A DNA stretch of 22,574 bases from Actinomycetota bacterium. Its GTDB lineage: Bacteria > Actinomycetota > Acidimicrobiia > Acidimicrobiales > Ilumatobacteraceae. Of the stretch, positions 15,399-22,574 are shown piece after piece. The first letter of the stretch is position 1. Each line of letters starts with the position of its first letter. Both the position numbers and the translations under genes were made by a program. The notes under the pieces were generated by a model. The model ran no database searches and was not told the origin of the DNA. It worked only from the letters and a program-made list of their open reading frames with translations. Location: contig WLKU01000006.1 of the NCBI GenBank assembly GCA_009701105.1, positions 1 through 22,574 of the forward strand, in the 5' to 3' direction.

Positions 15399-16414
15399 TG
15401 GCTGCACAGGTGATGGGAGGACCACTTGTTCAAGTACGCGATTTGGTGAAGACATTCGCCGGCAGGGGAACAGTTTTACGAAAATCAAAATCTCAAGTTC
15501 AAGCCGTTGCAGGTGTCTCTTTTGATGTGCTCGAAGGTGAAACCTTAAGTATCGTCGGCGAATCAGGATGTGGGAAAAGTACGACTGCTCGATGTGTAAC
15601 ACGAATATTGAAACCAACTAGCGGATCCGTAGTACTTTTTGGGACCGAAATTTCGCAGTCTTCTCAAGAAACTATTCGACCATTGAGACGTCAATTCCAA
15701 ATGGTGTTCCAGGATCCGTACGCCTCACTTAACTCAACAATGACGGTGGAGGAAATTATTTCAGAGCCACTCATTGTGCACGGTTTTCCTGCACTAGAGA
15801 TAAAAGAACGCGTGCTCGATGTTGTGCAACAGATGCACCTACACAAGTCGGATCTCACGCGCTTTCCTCACCAGTTCTCTGGGGGTCAACGTCAACGAAT
15901 CGGTATAGCTCGTGCGGTGGTAATGCAACCGAAGTTTGTAGTACTCGACGAACCCGTAAGCGCGCTAGATGTAAGCATTCAAGCAGACATTATTCAGATG
16001 CTTGAAGGGCTCCAAGAATCACTGGGTCTAGCGTTTTTGATGATCGCACATGATTTGTCGGTTGTGCGCCATGTAAGCGATCGAGTAGCCGTCATGTATC
16101 TCGGGAAGATCGTCGAGATTGGAACCAATAAACAGATATACGAGCAATCCTCACACCCTTACACTCAGGCATTGTTGGCTGCTGCACCGATTCCGGACCC
16201 ACGAGTCGAGCGAGCTCGACAACGAATAATCCTGAAAGGTGATGTCCCTAGTCCTGCAAACCCTCCTTCGGGTTGTCGATTTCGGACAAGATGCTTCAAA
16301 GTGCAAGACATCTGTTCGCAGGTGGAGCCATTACTGATCGATCCAGGTGTTGGACATCAAGTTGCGTGTCATTTTCCAGAAGTAATTAATCTCATCACTA
16401 AACGGAGGGTATAA
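15398..16414 (+). CDS. ABC transporter ATP-binding protein, DppF-like
   Basis: A 338-residue ATPase partner of the DppD-like protein. It has Walker A GESGCGKST (54-62), Q-loop FQDPYASLN, signature FSGGQRQ (160-166), Walker B VVLDEP (Glu185) and His218 in the H-loop (AHD). The C-terminal extension has the Cys pattern GC.FRTRCF..QDIC and VACHFP. Its start codon shares a base with the preceding stop (TGATG). Only 2 bases separate its stop from the start of the aminotransferase gene, so the two are surely in one transcript. Confidence 0.95.
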   Translation: MAAQVMGGPLVQVRDLVKTFAGRGTVLRKSKSQVQAVAGVSFDVLEGETLSIVGESGCGKSTTARCVTRILKPTSGSVVLFGTEISQSSQETIRPLRRQFQMVFQDPYASLNSTMTVEEIISEPLIVHGFPALEIKERVLDVVQQMHLHKSDLTRFPHQFSGGQRQRIGIARAVVMQPKFVVLDEPVSALDVSIQADIIQMLEGLQESLGLAFLMIAHDLSVVRHVSDRVAVMYLGKIVEIGTNKQIYEQSSHPYTQALLAAAPIPDPRVERARQRIILKGDVPSPANPPSGCRFRTRCFKVQDICSQVEPLLIDPGVGHQVACHFPEVINLITKRRV

Positions 16415-16416
16415 AC

Positions 16417-17664
16417 ATGTCACAAGCAATTGTTCATCCATTGTCGGTTGATGCATCTTGGCGGAGTCGAGCGAAACGAGTCATACCAAACGGCATGTAC
16501 GGTCACCAAAACGCTGCATCACTTCCAGAGGGGTTTCCTCAATTCATGGAGCGCGGCGAGGGATGTCGAGTATGGGACGTAGACGGGAATGAATACATCG
16601 ATTTTATGTGTAGCTATGGACCAGTTGTGCTTGGGCATAAACATAAGGCGGTAGAAGCCGCCGCTCGCGCTCAAGCAGAGCTAGCGGATTGCCAAAATGG
16701 TCCATCTCATTTGATCGTAGAACTTTCAGAACTACTCGTGAAGACGGTGAAACATGCCGACTGGGCGATGTTTCAGAAAAATGGCACAGATGCAACTACC
16801 GCATGTGTCACAATCGCGCGCGCAACAACTAAAAAACGCAAGGTGCTAGTAGCGAAAGGCGCATATCACGGTGCAGCACCTTGGTGCACTCCGAATCCCA
16901 ATGGCGTGTTGGACGAAGATCGAGCGCACCTCGATTACTTCACATTTAATGACATTGAATCGGTACGCCAGGCTGTTGAGCGAAACTCTGGTGATCTTGC
17001 TGCAATTGTTATTTCACCGTTTCGACATGATGCACGTTTTGATCAAGAAATCGTCGATGTGGAGTTTGCTAGATATCTCCGAAAAGTATGTGACGACATT
17101 GGTGCTGCGTTGATCTTGGACGACGTCAGGTGCGGTTTCAGGCTCGCTCTTGGGGGAAGCTGGGAACCAATTGGAGTTGAGCCAGATTTGAGCGCCTGGA
17201 GCAAAGCAATTGCAAACGGCTATTCGATCGCCTGTGTTCTTGGAAACGACAAGTTTCGTGATGGGGCGAGTCAAATTTTTGTAACAGGATCATTCTGGTT
17301 TTCAGCTGTTTCTATGGCAGCGTGCATTGCCACTATTGAAAGTCTGAAGAACGAGGACGGTGTATCAAAATTGATACGCGCAGGCATGCGTCTTCGTGAG
17401 GGTTTTGCATCTCAAGCTAAATCTCACGGCCTTTTGATTAATCAAACAGGACCAGCGCAGATGACGCTCGTAACTTTTGCGCAGGACAAAGCCTTTGCTA
17501 TGGCTAACTTGTGGACTGGTGAGGCCGCGAAGCGAGGCGTGTACTTACATCCTTGGCACAACATGTTCACTTGTTCAGCTCACACTGATGCGGACATTGA
17601 TCAAGCTTTGCTAGCAACAGACGAAGCTTTCTCTATTGTGAGAAGCAAATTTGGTACCAACTGA
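16417..17664 (+). CDS. Class III PLP aminotransferase, glutamate-1-semialdehyde aminomutase-like
   Basis: A 415-residue PLP enzyme. The PLP lysine is Lys263 in WSKAIANGY. YHG (150-152) stacks on the cofactor, and ILDDVRCGFR (Asp235/Asp236) is the ring-nitrogen site, with DD where many relatives have DE. NGTDATTACVTIARA (about 122-136) is the phosphate-binding region of the GSAM-like branch (N-G-[ST]-[ED]-A). A strong GGAGGG ribosome binding site precedes ATG 16417. It is last in the importer operon, so it probably acts on the imported compound or its derivative, moving or removing an amino group, rather than in haem synthesis. No other tetrapyrrole gene is nearby. The substrate is unknown. 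Confidence 0.9.
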   Translation: MSQAIVHPLSVDASWRSRAKRVIPNGMYGHQNAASLPEGFPQFMERGEGCRVWDVDGNEYIDFMCSYGPVVLGHKHKAVEAAARAQAELADCQNGPSHLIVELSELLVKTVKHADWAMFQKNGTDATTACVTIARATTKKRKVLVAKGAYHGAAPWCTPNPNGVLDEDRAHLDYFTFNDIESVRQAVERNSGDLAAIVISPFRHDARFDQEIVDVEFARYLRKVCDDIGAALILDDVRCGFRLALGGSWEPIGVEPDLSAWSKAIANGYSIACVLGNDKFRDGASQIFVTGSFWFSAVSMAACIATIESLKNEDGVSKLIRAGMRLREGFASQAKSHGLLINQTGPAQMTLVTFAQDKAFAMANLWTGEAAKRGVYLHPWHNMFTCSAHTDADIDQALLATDEAFSIVRSKFGTN

Positions 17665-17680
17665 AGTAGTTGAATTTTGA

Positions 17681-19445
<1,765 letters not shown>

Positions 19446-19474
19446 CGGCGGCAGCGGTTATGAGGCTGTCGCCG
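19446..19474 (-). promoter_or_regulatory. Leader RNA hairpin before the terminator
   Basis: In the minus-strand RNA, CGGCGACAGC and GCTGCCGCCG pair at 9 of 10 positions around a 9-base loop. The hairpin starts right after the leader peptide stop codon and ends where the terminator begins. It may be the 1:2-type pause or competing structure of the attenuator; the antiterminator pairing is not clear to me by eye. Confidence 0.55.
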
Positions 19475-19510
19475 TTATGTAAGTAGGAGGCTGCTTGCTG
19501 TTGACGTCAT
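19475..19510 (-). CDS. leuL: Leucine leader peptide (attenuator)
   Basis: An 11-residue peptide, MTSTASSLLLT, with three consecutive leucine codons (CTC CTA CTT) just before the end. It is too short to be found by ordinary gene callers. An in-frame ATG at 19525 would give 16 residues, but it overlaps the likely -10 box, so ATG 19510 is preferred. Ribosomes slowed at the Leu codons when charged tRNA-Leu is scarce should change folding of the hairpin and terminator that follow and let transcription reach leuA. This is the classical attenuation logic, applied here by inference. The three rare-type synonymous codons for Leu make it sensitive to several tRNAs. Confidence 0.8.
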   Translation of the reverse strand: MTSTASSLLLT

Positions 19511-19520
19511 AACGATGTCC

Positions 19521-19550
19521 AGCATATCGGGGGCAAAGCCCGCGTGTCAG
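19521..19550 (-). promoter_or_regulatory. Promoter of the leuA leader
   Basis: Minus strand: CTGACA (19545-19550, 5 of 6 to TTGACA), an 18-base gap and TATGCT (19521-19526, TANNNT). The transcript would start a few bases before ATG 19510 of the leader peptide. Confidence 0.5.
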
Positions 19551-19570
19551 TCGCGTAATTTGTGGCGCGA

Positions 19571-21061
19571 TTAATACGGCGTTGGGGCTAAGAAATTGGC
19601 GAACTGCCATGGATCTGAATGATCGAGCAGGCTCGTGTCATTGCCATAACCGGGGAAGAGATCGTTGCGATTCTTGAGCGGTGTCCAGTCGGAAGGCGCC
19701 GAATGAATTGGCCCAATGTATGGCCTAGTGGCATCCAGCACTTTCTTCCAAGGCAACTCGTCGGGCACTCGCACGCCTTCTGAAGGACAATCGAGAAGCC
19801 ACGTGATGGCACCGACAACAGAACCAGCAACCTGCACGGTTGTTGCACTCTGGTTTGGAATGATCGCGCGCGCTTCGTGAATCGACAATGTTGAACCTGT
19901 CCACCACGACTTGTAGTCGTGACCCATCAGCAATACGCCGAGTTCATCGCGTCCATCAATGATCTCGTCATTAAGGATGCGCTCGTTTGGTTGCATTTGC
20001 CAATTGCGCATGCGCAACTCGAGCACGCTATTTATTGCGACGTCGGATGGATGGTAGGCGTAGTGCACTGTTGGACGATAGGCGTCGGTGCCATCGGCAT
20101 TTTTGACAGTGAGATGATGTGTCATTGTGTATGACTCACCGTGGCGAATGATCATGCCAAGCGTGTCACCAGATGGAACCCAACTGCGCACCCACGACTC
20201 CATGCCAGGTTGTGCAAGACAGATTTGGTTGCGCGGGCCGTCGTCGGTGTGCGCGTGAGCATTTGCTGGCATCCACTTTTCGTGAGTGCCCCAACCGAGC
20301 TCGGCAGGTGCGACGCCTTCTTCGTAGAAGCCTTCGACTGACCACGTGTTACAAAACTCGTTAGTGAGCTTTGGCTTGCTGGACACTTGCGTGTCGCGCT
20401 CGGCAATGTGAATCACTTTTGTGCCAGTGAGTTGTGCAAGCACATTGAACTGCTGGGCCTCAAGTGCTGTCTGCAATGAACCCGCGCGCGAGCCGGCTTT
20501 GCCATCTGTGAGCAATTGCGTTGTGATGTCGGTCAGTGCTTGTTTGACCAAGTGACTCACCATGCCAGGATTTGCGCCGTGCTCTACAACTGCTGATGCA
20601 CCGTTGTTGGTGCCCCAATGCTCAATCATTTTGCGAATCGCTTGATGGCGCACGTACAGCGTGCGATCGAGTGGATGAGTGGAGGCCATGTCGTCGTATG
20701 GGTTCCACAACTCGACTGAAGTATTGAGGTAACGCACGTTGTGATCGCGGCACCACTCCAAAATCGTTGGTCCATCGATATTCCATGCCAAGTCGAGCAA
20801 CAAGTCACCATCGCCTACGCGTGCCGAAAGAAATGCATCGAGGTTTTCGCGAGTCACGCGATCTTGCTCGTAGGTAACGCCAGCTTTGAGTAGGTCGGCA
20901 ACGCGCGAACGATTGTCGCGGAAGTCGACTATATGTATAGACGTCGGATCAAACTTGAGATCGCGAACCATCAATGGCAACGCGCACTGCGCAACAGAAC
21001 CACAGCCCAGCACCAAGGTGCGACGGGGAAGTATGCGTGTTGCGGAAGCTGGTGCGTTCAC
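19571..21061 (-). CDS. hss: Homospermidine synthase
   Basis: A 496-residue NAD-dependent enzyme of the bacterial homospermidine synthase family, which joins two putrescine-derived units (or spermidine plus putrescine) to make sym-homospermidine. It has an N-terminal Rossmann fold with GCGSVAQ (19-25) and family stretches DLAWNIDGPTILEWC, YLNTSVELWNPYDD and VEHGANPGMVSHLVKQAL. The length is normal. The start is GTG at 21061, overlapping the stop of the small gene at 21058-21288 as GTGA, so translation is coupled. No other polyamine gene is near. It lies just upstream of the leuA leader promoter, on the same strand, without a clear terminator. Confidence 0.92.
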   Translation of the reverse strand: MNAPASATRILPRRTLVLGCGSVAQCALPLMVRDLKFDPTSIHIVDFRDNRSRVADLLKAGVTYEQDRVTRENLDAFLSARVGDGDLLLDLAWNIDGPTILEWCRDHNVRYLNTSVELWNPYDDMASTHPLDRTLYVRHQAIRKMIEHWGTNNGASAVVEHGANPGMVSHLVKQALTDITTQLLTDGKAGSRAGSLQTALEAQQFNVLAQLTGTKVIHIAERDTQVSSKPKLTNEFCNTWSVEGFYEEGVAPAELGWGTHEKWMPANAHAHTDDGPRNQICLAQPGMESWVRSWVPSGDTLGMIIRHGESYTMTHHLTVKNADGTDAYRPTVHYAYHPSDVAINSVLELRMRNWQMQPNERILNDEIIDGRDELGVLLMGHDYKSWWTGSTLSIHEARAIIPNQSATTVQVAGSVVGAITWLLDCPSEGVRVPDELPWKKVLDATRPYIGPIHSAPSDWTPLKNRNDLFPGYGNDTSLLDHSDPWQFANFLAPTPY

Positions 21062-21288
21062 TTCGACGCTGACGGCGAATACTGATCGCCCGCATCGATG
21101 TGCTGAGCATCAAATGAGCTCAACAACGTTTCAAGACTTGCTTCAAAAATTGCATCAGATGGAACCAGCAATTGCTGCCAGTCGTAGCGCACACCTTTGC
21201 GACCAGTGAAGGCGCTGTCATCACAGGTATGGCGATTCTCGAGTGATGAGAAAATTGAGAGAGACGACGAAGCGTTATCTGTGGACAT
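21058..21288 (-). CDS. Small protein translationally coupled to homospermidine synthase, unknown
   Basis: A 76-residue protein from ATG 21288, chosen because a near-perfect ribosome binding site (AAGGAGGTG) lies just upstream; a longer frame to 21327 would place that site inside the gene. The N-terminal third is Ser-rich (STDNASSSLSIFSSLENRH), the middle is RKGVRYDWQQLLVPSDAIFEASLETLL, and the acidic tail is polar. I do not recognise it. Overlap of its stop with the GTG of hss, together with a strong ribosome binding site here and none for hss, suggests it sets translation of hss, or that the two proteins act together. Confidence 0.65.
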   Translation of the reverse strand: MSTDNASSSLSIFSSLENRHTCDDSAFTGRKGVRYDWQQLLVPSDAIFEASLETLLSSFDAQHIDAGDQYSPSASK

Positions 21289-21322
21289 GAGCACCTCCTT
21301 GGGGTTTGAATACGGAAGTTTG

Positions 21323-21351
21323 ACCATACAGATTTTTGGGGGCTGCGTCTA
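21323..21351 (-). promoter_or_regulatory. Candidate promoter of the small gene and hss
   Basis: Minus strand: TAGACG (21346-21351, 4 of 6 to TTGACA), 17 bases and TATGGT (21323-21328, TANNNT). The spacing to the ribosome binding site allows a leader of about 30 bases. Confidence 0.35.
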
Positions 21352-21358
21352 CTATCTG

Positions 21359-21383
21359 GCGAGATTGTTTCAGCGAGATTGTT
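21359..21383. repeat. 11-bp direct repeat in the hss-helicase divergent gap
   Basis: GCGAGATTGTT occurs at 21359-21369 and again at 21373-21383 with TCA between, giving a 14-base period. It lies in the 168-base gap between divergent genes, just upstream of the candidate promoter of the hss unit. It could be a binding site for a regulator or a chance duplication. Confidence 0.45.
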
Positions 21384-21438
21384 CATCTGGAGATCTGAGC
21401 AGCAGTCGACCCAGTCCCGCCGAGTGTGATGGGTGGTT

Positions 21439-21449
21439 GGTAGCGTGAC
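21439..21449 (+). promoter_or_regulatory. Promoter-like GGTAGCGTGAC before the helicase gene
   Basis: Contains TAGCGT (21441-21446) with a TGG extended -10 context, 10 bases before ATG 21457. It is identical over 11 bases to 971-981. A GTG at 21445 within it is in frame with the helicase and is a less likely start. Confidence 0.35.
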
Positions 21450-21456
21450 TCGAGAG

Positions 21457-22574
21457 ATGACGACCCCCGAAGTAAAAACGCCAACAGGATTTGCCGATAT
21501 TGGTGTGCCTGAGCGCATCGATGCTGGCCTCGCCGCCGCCGGATTCTCGGCACCATTTGCTATTCAGACCGAGGCGATACCCGTTGCCATGGCTGGCGAA
21601 GACGTGATGGGCAGGGCTCGCACGGGTTCGGGCAAGACTCTGGCGTTTGGTGTGCCGATGATGGCGCGCATTGATTCGCCTGCCACGCCAGGCAAGCCTC
21701 ACGGTTTGGTGATCGTGCCGACGCGCGAACTCGCGTTGCAGGTGTCGGAAGTGTTGGGGCCGATTGGCAAGCATTGCGGTGTGCGAGTGCTGGCTGTGTA
21801 CGGCGGTGCCGACAGGCAAAAGCAAGTCGTCGAGATCGAGAAGGGTGTCGAGATCATTGTTGCGACACCGCTGCGCCTGATTGACCTCATGAAGTCTTCG
21901 GAATGTGACTTGAGCGCGATTCAGGTTGTGGCAATCGATGAAGCAGACCGCATGGCAGATGAGGGGTTTATGCCCCAAGTCGAGTGGATCATGCGTCATG
22001 TCACTGCTGTGCACCAAACAATGTTGTTTTCGGCAACGCTCGATGGGCAAGTTGCCAACCTTGTCAAGCGATACATGAAAAACCCCGTTGAGGTTTCGAT
22101 TGATTCGCCAACCGACACGGTGGGCACGATGCGCCATTTGTTTTTGGCGGTGCATCACATGGACAAAGATCGCGTAATTGCCAACATTGCTGCAGCAGCC
22201 GGACAAACCGTGGTGTTCTGCGACACCAAGCGCAGTTGCGACAAAGTCGCTGAAGCATTGCAAAAACTTGGCGCCGATGCGTCAGCGCTGCACGGTGACA
22301 TGCCGCAGAACGCACGTGAAAAAGCATTGGGCAAATTTGCCGACAACAAACTCAAGATTTTGGTTGCTACTGATGTTGCGGCACGCGGTATCGACATCGA
22401 CGACGTTGCAGTTGTTATTCACTACGCACCGCCGCTCGATGTCAAAACCTATTTGCACCGCTCGGGGCGCACAGCGCGCGCTGGCAAAGATGGTTGGGCA
22501 GTGACGATGGCCGAATACAACCAACACACCACCTGCCGCATCATCCAGCGCGGTCTACGCCTCGACATTCAGCC
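21457..22574 (+). CDS. DEAD-box RNA helicase, 3' end outside window
   Basis: The first 372 residues of an ATP-dependent RNA helicase; the reading frame stays open to the last base. The motifs are in order: Q motif (Gln37 in FAIQTEAIP), motif I ARTGSGKT (54-61), Ia PTRELA (88-93), GG (116-117), Ib TPLRL (a change from the usual TPGRL), II DEAD (161-164), III SAT, IV VFCDTKRS, V ATDVAARGID and VI HRSGRTARAG. It should unwind RNA in ribosome assembly or decay. Both RecA-like lobes are essentially complete here; what is cut off is the C-terminal tail. ATG 21457 is chosen; GAGAG before it is a weak ribosome binding site. Confidence 0.93.
   Translation, partial: MTTPEVKTPTGFADIGVPERIDAGLAAAGFSAPFAIQTEAIPVAMAGEDVMGRARTGSGKTLAFGVPMMARIDSPATPGKPHGLVIVPTRELALQVSEVLGPIGKHCGVRVLAVYGGADRQKQVVEIEKGVEIIVATPLRLIDLMKSSECDLSAIQVVAIDEADRMADEGFMPQVEWIMRHVTAVHQTMLFSATLDGQVANLVKRYMKNPVEVSIDSPTDTVGTMRHLFLAVHHMDKDRVIANIAAAAGQTVVFCDTKRSCDKVAEALQKLGADASALHGDMPQNAREKALGKFADNKLKILVATDVAARGIDIDDVAVVIHYAPPLDVKTYLHRSGRTARAGKDGWAVTMAEYNQHTTCRIIQRGLRLDIQ

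Noticed and set aside
16417..17664. Assignment as haem biosynthesis hemL
   Set aside because: The gene is last in an importer operon with no tetrapyrrole genes, and the active-site pair is DD rather than DE; only the fold group is supported.
8119..17664. Labelling the module as the sulfosugar transketolase or apiose pathway
   Set aside because: The split transketolase is shared with those pathways, but their isomerases, kinases and reductases are not present here.
19540..19570. Terminator for hss from a GGGC-TTT-GCCC element
   Set aside because: The stem is only 4 bp, has no T-run, and falls in the spacer of the likely leader promoter.

Overview
This is a compact, gene-dense bacterial chromosome segment of moderate GC, most likely from an actinobacterium and possibly a freshwater or marine Acidimicrobiia-like lineage (the lineage is inference). 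Pointers are a mycobacterial-type (long) LeuA, a type 2 PyrF, a PASTA kinase-like protein, an SCP2 protein, and several genes that have a -10 hexamer about 6 nt before the start codon with little or no Shine-Dalgarno sequence. That last pattern points to leaderless or near-leaderless mRNAs, which are common in Actinobacteria.

Layout. (1) 1-2.1 kb is a small-gene region. It holds two leftward toxin/partner-like gene pairs whose first members are paralogous (27 of 63 residues identical, no gaps) but whose second members are unrelated, a 48-residue basic protein, and an exported SGNH hydrolase. (2) 2.2-6.6 kb holds gcvH, a membrane-anchored protein, a PASTA protein whose kinase domain has lost its catalytic residues, and a DHA2-type MFS exporter. 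(3) 6.6-8.1 kb is a leftward ferredoxin-pyrF-SCP2 unit. (4) 8.1-17.7 kb is a catabolic-looking module. A leftward tetR and split transketolase unit diverges from a rightward peptide/opine-type ABC importer (SBP, two permeases, two ATPases) that ends in a class III aminotransferase. A perfect 8-bp inverted repeat (TCGGACAT-N10-ATGTCCGA) plus a third half-site lies between the divergent genes and is the likely TetR operator. (5) 17.7-19.6 kb is leuA behind a transcription attenuator, with an 11-residue leader peptide containing Leu-Leu-Leu, a hairpin, and an intrinsic terminator. (6) 19.6-22.6 kb is a homospermidine synthase gene translationally coupled to a small upstream gene, diverging from a DEAD-box helicase gene cut by the window end.

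How the parts may work together. The 8.1-17.7 kb module reads as uptake of a small, probably amino-containing compound by the ABC importer, amino-group transfer by the PLP enzyme, and two-carbon transfer by the split transketolase, all under TetR control. The substrate cannot be named from sequence. This module, the TA-like pairs with exchanged partners, the PASTA pseudokinase and the leucine attenuator are the points most worth following up. No rRNA, tRNA, CRISPR array, transposase or integrase gene was seen. No gene-free stretch exceeds 300 bases.
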